From: Bedellia somnulentella
Taxonomy: Eukaryota > Arthropoda > Insecta > Lepidoptera > Bedelliidae
Length of the DNA: 64,000 nt
Assembly (NCBI GenBank): GCA_963576735.1
Contig: OY755171.1
Coordinates: forward strand, 2,852,001 to 2,916,000
Direction: 5' to 3'
The notes beneath the pieces were generated by a model. It made no database searches. It saw nothing but the letters and a program-made list of their open reading frames with translations, and was not told where the DNA came from. Every line of letters begins with the position of its first letter. The first letter of the stretch is position 1. Below, piece after piece: positions 20,687 to 33,100 of the stretch. Both the position numbers and the translations under genes were made by a program.

Positions 20687-20965
20687 AAAGTCTATTTAAG
20701 AATGTAGTTAATATCTCTTAATACGAATATAATGATATGCCTAGAAGTAGTGTTATCGAAATAAGGATGTTTTGCCACTGTGTGATAAATAGAATTCTAC
20801 TTTAAGAAAGCAAGTAGCGTGTACCACATTTTACACCACTATTTTTATAGATTAAAGAGCAGATCATTAAATGGCAGTTTCTTTTCCATTTTATTTGAGT
20901 TATACTAAATTATTAATAATTACTTTATTTGTCTGAATCAACAAGATACTGAGCAAAGTAATGTA

Positions 20966-20971
20966 AATAAA
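20966..20971 (+). promoter_or_regulatory. polyadenylation signal of Ir93a
   Basis: AATAAA 280 bp after the Ir93a stop, followed by a T-rich stretch (GTTGTTTTTTGTTTCTTT) as expected of a cleavage site. Confidence 0.55.
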
Positions 20972-21283
20972 GTTGTTTTTTGTTTCTTTAAAAAAAATAT
21001 TTACCTTTTACACCCCTGCTAGAATCGCATCCAGTGGAGAGGAGGATTATAGGCTGAAGCCTTGTTTGTAAACAGAGAGGGAAACTAGCGCGTAGTTACC
21101 TGCATGATCATGTTAAGACTTAAGATAGAAAGTGGGTATTCATGGGCGTTCAGAAAAATCATATTCCTTTAGGTTAAACGTTGAGTATGGGGTAAACTTT
21201 GACCTCCATTTTACGGCAGCTAAATATATTTAATGATGAAGTTCAATATTTGTTTCAATAATGTTTTTTTCCTTTTTTTTGTA

Positions 21284-21360
21284 CAAAGTGGCGATCGATA
21301 GTCTCTGCCTACCCCAATGGGAACTAACGGCGTGAGAATATGTATGTATGTATGTATGTT
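21284..21360 (+). mobile_element. LINE-C 3' end
   Basis: GTACAAAGTGGCGATCGATA, then CTGCCTACCCCAATGGGAAC, then GGCGTGAGAATATGTATG and a (TATG)n tail. The upstream part is absent. Confidence 0.7.
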
Positions 21361-21694
21361 GTTTCAAAAGGGCGTTCCAATAGCGGAAATATTTATTCCT
21401 TCAAAGATAAAAATAGCTATATACCTAAAAATAAACATAAATCTTAACACTCTCGGGACAATAATAAAACACAAAATAATTTAAAACACGTTTTTATTAA
21501 CTGATTTTATTCGCATTTTTATTTAACCTCATAATCGTAATTCAACGTTAATCAAAATCATCAACAACGTAAACAATGTCATCAAATTAAAATACATACC
21601 TATATACATAATTTGAATGTCAATGAAACATTTATATTCCTAAATCTAAAATAAGATTTAGAAAATGTACAAAATATTTGTTAGACCCAAACAA

Positions 21695-21731
21695 GAGCAA
21701 AGCTCTTGTTTCCAAAACAAGAGCTTTGCTC
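21695..21731. other. 17-bp perfect hairpin with 3-nt loop
   Basis: GAGCAAAGCTCTTGTTT, CCA, AAACAAGAGCTTTGCTC. Each arm also contains a smaller self-complementary core (AAGAGCAAAGCTCTT). Function unknown. Confidence 0.7.
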
Positions 21732-24377
21732 GCAACAAAGTTAAAACAAACCAAATGAAGTGCAAATTTAAATTTTACAAACGATTTTACATTTAATACT
21801 GCTCCTTTTTTCCACTTTAAATCAAAGTTTAATCCTTTTGAAGCTATTGTCAGAGCTAGCCAAGAGTTTCAGTCAGTATATCATACCTATGTGATGAAAG
21901 GTTTTGTACGTGACTGCCGCTTAAGTATATTACACTTTAATAAATATTTACATAACATTTAATTTCGCAATACTTGACCTACAAAAAAAACCTTTGAACA
22001 ACAACTAGACAAACGCTTCAACATAAAACGTCTGAACGAAGGCAATGCGATAATTAGGTTTATTTTTCACTATATTTCCATAACATTTAAATTCTACGCT
22101 AGTGTATGAAAGATATTTGAAAACGTGCACTATTTACGCATAACTAGATGTGATTAGCTATCTAAATTACATCATTATTGTCAACAACATGGCAACAGTA
22201 CAGCTTCTACTAAAAAATAAACATCGATCGTGTTCGCGGGCGCTTTACCAAATACGGACAGAAGCTTAAAAAATATATAGAAAACAAGTCTTAAGTAATT
22301 TTGGAAACAAATCTTTAATGCATTTATTATTGTGTGCATCAGTGGAAACAGCAAAGATATATACTGGCCAGTACACCCTGCTGTGTACCAACTTATAATT
22401 TGTATTAATGCTTAACTCAAAAAACATTTACACTCCGCGATGTAGGAATATGAGTGAGATGCTGCTATGTGCGAGTGAGTCTGTAGTAGTGTGCGCTCTA
22501 ACAGGACGCTCACACATCTATTAATCAATATATGGAATTTAAAAACAATTTGTAGATTGTGAAAATAGGTACTTGAATGATGAAAAGTTGTGCCAGAACA
22601 TTGCCAAAAAGATTTTCTGGGGATTTGTGCCAATTGCCGAGAAAACCTAGTTACATCCATGTTAACGACAAGAGTCATTAAAAAAATCTCCCTATGTCCG
22701 AACACTGTGCGTGACTTATCACATTATTTATCTACCGTTACCTTCTCTTTAAGCATATACTTCAGCTTGCACATGTACAACAGCTAATTTTGAAAAAGCA
22801 CTAATAAGTTTAATTTGACTAAAATAGCGCTTACTGAAAATCAGTTCTGTTAGTCACAAGCTCACAGAAAATGCTGAGTCAGAACCGATTTGCTGATAAG
22901 AATATTTTTTTTTTGTGCCTCCAATGGCGATTAAACTTCTTTTCTTTTTTTTCTACCTTATCGTATAATCGGAGACACATACTTGAGTAATGGCGCACCC
23001 TTACTTACACAAAGATGTCTGACTCTACCCAAACACTACTAACCTCGCATTCTAACACGGTGAGCCGAACTAAGCCAGATGTTATTGACAGTAATGACGT
23101 TATTACCTATTGCAACATATTACCCGCACAATTATAAGAACATTTCCTACACAGTGATTCAAGTTTGTGTTGATTCATACTCTTATGGGTTTACTTTCAA
23201 TGTTTGCTTAGAAGAAGGAAATAATATAGCCCAACTCAGTTCATAATGCGGATAGTATCGTATATTAATACAATTTGGGCCACATCATTTCCTTGTCTAT
23301 TTCGCTTACACTGCACAGAATGCTTACGGTATTCCAACTATTCAAAAAATATTTAAACAATTTTGATTTTAAAAAAAGAGACTATCAACTCATATCAACA
23401 AAAACATTATTAGTCATAGCATGAACCAACCAAACCAGTACATTATTAATCCTACTTAAGTCTATTTTGTTTAGGATCACATATTTTAAGTATCCTATGA
23501 ATTACAAAAATGCTATATTTACTTATCTGTTTAGTACATTTATTAATGTAAAAATCTTATTATGAATTAGCTATCATTATAAACTAAATATTTTGTAAGT
23601 ATTTAACATAATCTGTTCTTTATATACGTTCAAATCGAACTATAGTAGATAAGTGAATAAATTGCATTATTTTCATAATTGTCTGCCCTTATATAGCAAC
23701 GCAAAACCGTTCATACAAAAACATGTTATTACATTGATTTATTCAAATGTGTAAAGTGGAGAAAATTCCAATTGTATGATATATATTATTGGGCACTTAT
23801 AAAGAATATTATTAATAGAAAGAGATCTTATTATTTTGTGATTAATAAAAACTTTTGTAATTGATAACAAAAAACTTTACAAAAACGCCAGGGTCTTATT
23901 TTGCTAAAAGTTAACCAACCTCAGTTTATATACATCTAATTGTTAAAAGAATTATTGCCCTTCTTAAGCTCGAATAAAAGTATTTTGAGTAATATTTTCT
24001 AACGTCAAAATAATAATGCGTCATACGTTGCGATTACATTTTTTTTATATATTGGCATTTACGTCCGTGATTAGGTACGGCTATCATACAAAGTGAACTA
24101 AGAAATTTCCATCTTTTTCGATGTGAGCAGCATTTAAATTCACATAAAAAAACATTATCAATCTTAAACTTGTATTTTATAAAATATTACGATTAAATGA
24201 GATGTATTTCTCTTGCACAAGGTACTTGTTATCGTTGAGGTGATTAATATCTAAATGCGTATATAAACATATATTATTTCAGATAGAACTTAACTTTACG
24301 ACATACGTAAGGGTTACAAGAATTAAATTTAAATTTTCTTGTATATTAAGTAATAAAATTACACAAGCAATGTTGAG

Positions 24378-24993
24378 GGGTTTGTCCGATCTTCCATCCT
24401 GGAAAATCCAACCTAGGTTGGATTCTCGGAATCGTCTGTCCTAGTATCCAAATTAGCTAGGTTGGATAATAGGAATGTATGTTTTGAGTGTTCTCCAGAT
24501 TTCCAAACTGCTAATGTACACTCGAGTGCATAGTTAATATAATATTAAGCGAATAATATATCTACTTACTTACCTACCTATCTAAAAATATTAAAGTGAA
24601 ACATCCAAATATAGCAGTATTTTAAGAAAGTTTATTAAAAACCGTCAAGTACTAAGATAACATATCTGCCAAAAAAATCGTTTACAAATTTACATTGACC
24701 GTGATGATTTCATTCAAGACTCACAGTTACGTCTGCTTAATAGTGAATTAAGGTACTTTTTTGGGTGAAGTGCAAAATCTTTACTTTCTTACTTAATAAT
24801 AAAGGGTATATTGTGCATAATGTACATTGTGTCTAAAATATTATGTGTCTGACTATACCTAGGTTGGAAAAACGGACTCAGCATCCGAAAGAGAACATCC
24901 ATTTTTCCAACCTAGCTAATTTGGATACTGGGACATACTCTCCGAGAATCCAACCTAGGTTGGATTTTCCAGGTTGGAAGATCGGACTAACCC
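24378..24993. mobile_element. 616-bp TIR element, sibling of 14436-17114
   Basis: Ends GGGTTTGTCCGATC / GATCGGACTAACCC, with perfect 8-bp duplication ATGTTGAG (24370-24377 and 24994-25001). It shares terminal and internal sequence with the larger copy but lacks the nested insertion. Non-autonomous. Confidence 0.88.
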
Positions 24994-25064
24994 ATGTTGA
25001 GTCTTGTATTTGATTATTCTACTTAAATCGTTTTGAATCTAGATCTCACATCGCCCAACAATAA

Positions 25065-25250
25065 CTTAAAAAGCCCGGTACGAAAAGATGGGAGAAGTTA
25101 AATATAGTAAAATAAAGCAGGGCTGCCGTTGGATCTCCAGTCACGTCGCCGAAACCATTACTTTTAATCCCCAAAACCCTGATTCACCTCCTTGGACCCC
25201 GTGAGAAATAAGTTAGTGCTATTCTAAGCCGATACTGCACAGTTATCCCT
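25065..25250 (-). repeat. diverged SINE-A copy
   Basis: Recognisable by ATCGCCCAACAAT, GTTGGATCTCCAGTC and TAGTGCTATTCTAAGCCGAT (head), much decayed. Confidence 0.45.
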
Positions 25251-25336
25251 GAAAACATCAGAAGTAAAATTGCCTCACGCTAATTTCATAAGGAGTGAGC
25301 AGTAAAAGAGAAATATAATAATTATTTCAAAATAGT

Positions 25337-25582
25337 GCTGTGTAGTGTCGGCTTAGAATAGCACTACCCCATTTTTTTCCGGTGGGTGTACGTAAGAGGC
25401 GACTAACAGTTTTGGGGCTTTTGAGGGATTTTTGGGCGATGCGGTTGGAGACCCATCACCAACAACCTTTATTTTGCCATCTTTTCCCCACTCATCTTTC
25501 CAAAAGTGGCTGAGGAACTTCTATTTCCTTAGCTCTGGCTACCCCTTCTTGGGATTTATAGCCGTGAGTATATGTATGTATG
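25337..25582 (+). mobile_element. SINE-A copy
   Basis: Near full length, head CTGTGTAGTGTCGGCTTAG, tail TATATGTATGTATG. Confidence 0.85.
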
Positions 25583-25765
25583 ATTTAATAGTACAATAAT
25601 GTAATATCAATATCAATCATGAGTGGTCTTATAAGTAGCATCTTATGAAATCCTTCTAGTTTAATAAGACGCGTGTGTTCCATTGTAATAGATAATAGCA
25701 ATCATTTCGATATTATCTTGATGAATTTATCTTTCGTTTCTATGTTTTATTACAAAATAACTATT

Positions 25766-26200
25766 TGCTGTGTAGTGTCGGCTTAGAATAACACTACCCC
25801 ATTTCTTCCGGTGGGTGTACGTTAAAGGCGACTTACGGTATTGGAGACTGGAGTTGGAGACCCATCACCAACAACCTCTATTTTACCATCTTTCCCCACA
25901 CAACTTTCCAAAAGTGGCTGAGGAATTTCTAATTCCTTAGTTCTGGCTACCCCTTCTAGGGATTTATAGCTGTGAGTATATGTATGTATGTATTTGTTGT
26001 GTAATGCCATCTCAGAATAGAAGTAACCAATTTATTCCCGGTGGTGACGTAAGAGACGAAGGTTAAGTTTTCGTTGCGCAATGTGGCTGCAGACCTCTAT
26101 TTTTACATTCGTTTTCACAATCAACTTCCAAAAGTAACGAAAATATTTACTTCAGTTGATCTGGCTTCCCCATTCAAGGATATATGGGTATTTTCATATA
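25766..26200 (+). mobile_element. SINE-A copy plus a diverged second copy in tandem
   Basis: 25766-25990 is a good copy ending TATATGTATGTATG. A degraded copy (25994-26200) begins TTGTTGTGTAATGCC right after its tail, so a tail has served as insertion site. Confidence 0.7.
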
Positions 26201-26984
26201 TATTTTCTTATCAAATAATGTGGTGTATTTTTACAATTAGTACGTTTATTGTAAAATATTTGGTGTTGCAGTTTACCCACAGGCTATTGAAGTAAGAAAT
26301 TATGAAACAGTCTTTGAAAACTTATTCATATTACACTCTCTCAACGTGATTTGTGATTCAGCGTCTTAGTATTATCTCACGTCATTCCAAACCTATAATA
26401 ATATATTTCTTATTTGCAAGAATGTTTATAGATCGAACCCGCGTTTTTATGTTGTATAAAAATTTTACCATCTGATTTACTCTAGCAAAACTCATAGCCT
26501 TAATTATAAGAATAACATAGTGTCATAGAAGATATAAAATTATAACTATATGCCTATAAAATACATAAAACTCATGTTAGTAAAAACATATTAATTAAAT
26601 GCATAATGACAAACTTTTAACTAATTAAAACAGTTTAAACAATCCGTTATTTGGAATTCCGACCAAAAGATGGCGCTATTTGAATTAACATAATATTTAA
26701 AACATTTTTCATGTACAAATAAATGAATACAACGGACGATAAAAACATCTTCATCGAAAATAAAACAGACAAGGATACCAAATTAACACGAAAATTAAAA
26801 TGTAACACTTCAAAGATTATTACCAATATAACCGCCTAAAATAAAACACAATTTCAAATCGAACACAAGGTATTAATTTTCTAAAACCGTCATCAAACAA
26901 TAAAAAATATCGTCATCAATTTTCCCGCCAAACGCCCCGAGAACGTAAACCGAGTCACTCGAGCACTTACTTGACAGCCAGCGG

Positions 26985-27176
26985 TCAAACATCGAGTTGT
27001 ATGTCTTGCGGTTGCGAGTTGAGCAGCGAGCCGCACTCGAGTGCGTCCAAGTGGCGCGCGCTATTCGAGCAATTCGATGCGTTGGCGATATTCGAATGCA
27101 TCGACTCGGTGCGCGAGCCCGTGCTGCGTTGGCGGCAAAGATATGGCGTGACGGCGGGAGACGGGGATGTGCGCTC
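26985..27176 (-). CDS. ZnT1: ZnT1 exon 8, terminal
   Basis: Acceptor CATTTTTCCAG. ERTSPSPAVTPYLCRQRSTG onward to LLNSQPQDIQLDV and TGA; Ser/Asn-rich cytosolic tail. The phase fits exon 7. A longer overlapping frame on the same strand (to 27292) is not the coding one. Confidence 0.85.
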   Translation of the reverse strand, partial: ERTSPSPAVTPYLCRQRSTGSRTESMHSNIANASNCSNSARHLDALECGSLLNSQPQDIQLDV

Positions 27177-30100
27177 CTGGAAAAATGGCGGGGATTTTTT
27201 GTATTAGTAGTTTGTTTATGATGGTTACGATAAGAAACAATGATATTGAAATGTATTTGTATACGTTCAACTACGTTTATAATAATACTCAAACGACAAT
27301 ATTAGTTACGATTAGGCAAGTCTAAGTTAATGATATTTTATCACGTGGAAATTTAGTTCTTTCTTTCTATGATTGTTCAGTTAAGATAAATTTGGAGTAC
27401 AAAATATATTATAAGTCTCACATATTATAATAATTACAGACAATGCTCATACTTCTACATTACTTTATCTAGATTTAAGAAAACTAAGGCGGTAATAACA
27501 AAGACAAATATTATTTTACCTACATGTTACGCCACATAAATACCATAAACACACAAAATTACTAGACTACCCAGAACATAAACAAATTAGGTACTAAGTT
27601 ATTCAATATTTCAATTTCACATTCAGCTCAAAGGGCTCATATTTACCTTCCATGGCCAAAGCTTATATTAGACACACTTTGTAAAAAGTCATATGCAATT
27701 GAAAATATGCTTTTCCCTCACTCATTTATTCTGTTTGAACAATTTTATTTAACCTTTAAACATCGTTACGAGTGACCTTCAGCGCATTTGTTGACTGAAA
27801 AAATTGCTTCGCGGAAAATTCAATTTCACAGCGTCTGATAAAGAATTGATTAAGCATATATGTTATACATTTGATCGATGTCGAACGTAAAGCAAACCTT
27901 ACTTGGAGAAAGTTAGAGAAAAATATTATATCTTTTAAATATTTACTTGCTCTACATTAAATGTCGTGTTATATGAGATGATGATGTATTAGTGGTTTTA
28001 GTATTGATAACTATTATAGACTTTAATAAGAATATGTTTGCCCGTTCTGTATATTTGATATTTAAGAAGCAGTTTTGGCACTTGTTATATATCTATTATT
28101 ATTTTTGATAAATATATGGTAGATTGTTGTAACAAAAAAAACCAATGCACTGAACAAAAGTTGAAATATCATAATTTATTCCACTTTTCTTTAATATCAG
28201 CCCTAACCTTATCATAAATTTAATTTAAAATTTTTTTGAACATCTGAAAAATTACCCTGTTTAAAAATTGGCTATTTGACTGTAATAAAAATATACATTT
28301 CTTTTATTTCATTAGTCTTAATATTTATTTTTTGGAGCAATATATAATAATGCGAGATAAAAATATTGCATTATTTCACTAAAATCCGTCTTCTAAAATA
28401 AGTATTTTTGATGCAACTGTCACGTGACTAAAAACGACCGTGATTGGCTATTTCTATAATGACGTAGATCGCGCATAAACTGACTGTGTATCGCTTGGCT
28501 CATTGGTGTATAATACGGAATTGACGTCATTTGTGCTACAGCCGCCATATTACTTAAAGTCGCCTTTTCGCGGCACTTTTGAATATTGCATTTTCTTTTT
28601 CGATTTTTTAATAAAATAGCTAAAATGAAGACAGAAAAATATTTTTTAAGGGCTCCTTATAAACAAATTAACACCGTAAGATAGTTTTCAAAACTTAGTC
28701 AAATAGCCTATTGTGGCACTAAGAAATGAAGTCGTTACTTAATGTTATTATAAATTTCTTAATTTGGTCATTCTGTAAAAACTACGAATTCTGTTTATGC
28801 AAAAATAGTTTATTTCTTTTAATAATGGTATGGTACTATTCCGTCAAAATTGTATGAGATCGATACAATGCAGAAGATCGATTCAAAGCAAAAATCGAGC
28901 AACCCTAACATAAAATGAGCACAGTAATTATTTTACTTGATCAAAAACTACTGAAGACCAAAAGCTACAGAAAAAAAACCATAATGTAAGATGGGTAGAT
29001 ATATTTTTCTATTTTTAAACAATCTTATTTTGATTTTATAAACTTCACTATACAGAGAGAAAACACATAATTAAAATTAACAGATTCACACCACAAAACT
29101 CTTATAAACGTCACAAATTAATAGTAAATATCACAATAAGTATTTTCTTGTCAAGTCTTCATATTAAGACACGGAAGAGGTAGATGGCTGAGTCGACGTA
29201 TACGAAACAAATCCCTTTAACAATATTATCGGTCCCTTATCGATTTTAAAGAGAAAAACTGTAATAGAAAAATAAAACAAAAAGCTTTTCGACTAATTAA
29301 TGTAATGAAAAAACTAATTATTCGAGGGTAAGGCAAGGTAACTTTTATTGTGTTTTATAGCCTGGATGATGATGGAGATATTTATTTTAAAAAAAATACT
29401 AGGCATAGGAGGGTTATATTTTATGTGTGTCAGAAATAAACTGACCAGCCCTTTCCCAGTTTAACAATGATCAGATATATAAAATCATTTAAAATGCTTA
29501 TCTTATCCCAAATAAGTAAATAAAAAATATTTGAGATAAAATATAGTTAAGCTACTTACTTCTTATAAATAAAGGAAAGAAAAATTTCGACACAGGCGGG
29601 AATCGAACCCGCGATCTCGGGTATATGCCCCCGTCGCTCTGCCAATTGAGCTACCTTGTCAATGGCTGCCAGCGCAAAATTCTTCTATCCTTTATTTCTT
29701 TTACACGTTTAAGTAGTGTTTGCGTTTCCTACCACCGAATTTTTACTAATTCGTCTATGTCGAAGTTTTTCTTTTCTTTATTTATTAGTAATAATCCCCA
29801 CATGAGGTTTTCATGAACAAAATGTTTTAAATTAAGCTACTTACTTGTTGATTTAATCCGCAACATGTGGCGTTATGGCAAACGTCATTTGGAGGGCAAT
29901 GGAGGGCGCAAGGGGCTTCGGTGGCGCTAATATTACTTATCTGTAAGAAACGTATTAGTTTTATTAATAAAAAATATTAACGAGCTTTTTTTATTTAGTG
30001 CCTCCGTAGTTCAACGGTTGGTCGAAAGACCCGGAGGTCTCGGATTAAATAAAATAAATTTGTAAAATTTCGTTGGCAGACTTCGACGAACTAATCATAA

Positions 30101-33100
30101 TATAAGCCAGGAATGACGGCTTTAATGGAGTATCGATATAAGTTATTTATAAGTTCTCCTTGTAGCCGTGTAGTGCCGGCTTAGAATGTCGCTACCCCTT
30201 TCTACCCACGGGTGTCGTAAGAGGCGACTAAGGGTATTGGGGCTTTTTTATTGGATTTTTGGGCGATGCGGTTGGAGACCCATCACCAAAAACCTTTATT
30301 TTTACCATCTTTTCCCCCACTCAACTTCCAAAAGTGGCTGAGGAATTTAAAATTCCTTAGTTCTGGCTACCCCTTCTAAAGAAATATAGCCGTGAGTATA
30401 TGTATGTATGTATAAGTTCTCCTTCATCCAGATTGAAAAAAAAGCCGCCAAGTAGCGCATTGAGATATTTTCAATCTCGTTGTAACACGTTATATAATTA
30501 CAAATCGTTGCGGACTTAAATTATTAGTTCGTACTTAGCGGTCTCACTGTCTCACGTTATTGCCATATCAAGGTGTTCTACATACTCTAGTATTTGAAAT
30601 TTAGAAAGGATATGTCTAATTTAAACGTAAATCTATTAATTATTTACCTCGTTGCCACCCAAAGGTTGTTCAACAAATTCTGGCTGTATAGTTGTCGAGT
30701 GAATACCCTCATTGTGGAAAAACTCCTTTACTTTCTCAGCGATCTTCATATATTCCGATAAGTTTCTGCACCTAAAAAATTACGACATTAATTTTATTAT
30801 AATTAATAAAATTACACAGTAATGTAATGATCTAAGTAATGTTTTTTTTTTTCGCAAGAGTGTCATTGTTAATTGAGATAAGCTCTCAAAACAAATGACT
30901 GTAATTTTAAGATAATTTCTGAGGCTTTTCAGTTTTAATTTCTACTTGAAATATCACAACCAGTATACATGAATACATATACTCACGGCCATAAATCCCC
31001 AAAAGGGATAGCCAGAGCTTCAGAGCTAGAAATCCTCAGCCACAGTTAGAAGTTGATAGGGGAGAAGATAGTAGAAATGAAGTATCGTTGGTGATGGTGA
31101 AGTGAGTATCTCCAACCGTATTGCCCAAGATCCACTTAAAAAGCCCCATACCCTTAATCGCCTCTTACGACACCCGTGGCGCGGGTAGAAAGGGGTACTG
31201 ACATTCTAAGACGGCACTACCAGTATAACTATCATGTTCAACTCAACTCAACACGCGGTAAATATCCGAAGGAATGGTAGAGATACTGATATGTATAAAC
31301 AACACGTGAAATTTTAGTCAACTGGTTTTAAAGTACCCACATTTTGATTGAAGAGTGTTTTAATGTAGCATAGTCTGTTTAGCAAATATCGTCACTAAAA
31401 TCAATATGTTTATTTTAAATCACGTCTAGGCTTCGCTGGGTAGCGTCAGGTTAAAAATATCACAACCCTATATTCTTCGCGTGAGTAGGCAACGAAGCGA
31501 ATAAGGAGTTTGGGGGTTTTCAGCGGTTGTATGAAAACCTTTCACAGTAATTTATTTTACCACCATTTTGAGTAATCACCTTTCAAAAGTCACTATCTAC
31601 TCTTAATTAGGATTTGTAGCCATGCGTATATTTGTATGCCTTATTGGATGTACAATAAGTGAGATTACTTACCTTATGTGCGCCGAAGCGATAATTCTGT
31701 CACCAGCCAATTGCCAAACGTGGAACTCGTGGACTGCTAAAACGCCGTCCACTTTCTCCAACAATCTGCGTTGTATGGCGTCTACCTGTAGACAACCAAT
31801 TACATTATAATTGAAACAACTATTGATTTTTCGGATATTTCAATCGCGTGTTGTTACATTATTTTTAAAGCCCGACGTTTCGAAAACTTTTCAGTTATCA
31901 TTGTCACCGGAAGACTGAGGTGTTATTTGTCATTATACAGTACTATAAAATTATTAATACTAACTACCTTCACAAAATTTTAAGTTACATTTGCGTTTAA
32001 TATTTACTATGTACAAAAAGAGCTAATGTTATCTGGAGTCTTGCTATATTATATTATATTTGCTATATTATATTATAGTATTATAGGAAATACTAACCAA
32101 TTACATTTAATAACATATATATAAATGTATATACTCACGGCTATAAATCCCTAGAAGGGGTAGCCAGAGTTAGGGAATTAGAAATCTCTCTCGGCCACTT
32201 TTGGCTGTTTCGTGGGGAAAAATGGTGAAATAAATGTTTATTTATTATCCCAATTATCCCTTAAAAGCTCCAATACCGTTAGTCGCCTCTTACGTACACC
32301 CACCGGAAAAAAATGGGGTAGTGCTATTCTAAGCCGACACTATACAGGTAATAACTTAATAAATATGGATAAATTCCTAAAATTCACATTCCAAAATAAC
32401 TATTATGAACCAATTGACGTCTACTGCTGAATATAGGGCTTCTCAAAGAATTTCGCAAGAACCAGTCCAAGTTAATATTAATATTAAGTTGCGAAAGTTT
32501 TTAATCCTATTTCACATATTTGTGCCATATAGTATTAGTCCTATCAGAAGTATTAATTAACATAACTTAAAGGGACATTCTTAATTTTCTACCGAATTTT
32601 AAACATTTAATTCAATATATTCATGTATATTCATTTATGTTAACAAATACGGAAAATCACACTAAGATGGAACAAGTGTAAAAAAATAAAATGAGTAAAT
32701 ATACTTTCCGTAAAATGTTAGTCGCGGCTCAGTCGATTTCTGGGACATCCTATGTACCGAATAGCGGATGTTTAATACTAAGCCTCCATGCGAGTGGAAA
32801 AAGTATACTTATCCAGCAAACAGTAAATATATAAAGCTATAGAGTATATAAGGTTGATATTATGGTGCCGCGTAGTGCCGGCTTAGAATGTCGCTACCCC
32901 TTTCTACCCACGGGTGTCGTAAGAGGCGACTAAGGGTATTGGGGCTTTTTATTGGATTTTTGGGCGATGCGGTTGGAGATCCATCACCAAAAACCTTTAT
33001 TTTTACCATCTTTTCCCCACTCAACTTCCAAAAGTGGCTGAGGAATTTATAATTCCTTAGCTCTGGCTACCCCTTCTAGGGAATTATAGCCGAGTATATG

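Larger units (their letters stand above)
20990..24370. other. convergent intergenic region, mostly unassigned
   Basis: Between Ir93a and the ZnT1 stop. AT-rich, no convincing exon. It holds a LINE-C tail (21284-21360) and a strong hairpin (21695-21731). Part may be a long 3' untranslated region of ZnT1 on the minus strand, which I cannot confirm. Confidence 0.4.

Noticed and set aside
21695..21731. microRNA precursor
   Set aside because: Stem too short (17 bp) and loop only 3 nt; animal precursors are about 60-80 nt.
26873..27292. 139-codon minus-strand frame overlapping the end of ZnT1
   Set aside because: It overlaps the true terminal exon in another frame. The reading chosen has a proper acceptor, fits the phase of exon 7 and ends at TGA 26987-26985.
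29589..29661. Functional tRNA gene
   Set aside because: D-arm and T-arm are good, but the acceptor stem mispairs and the same block recurs in two more mobile copies with flanking duplications.
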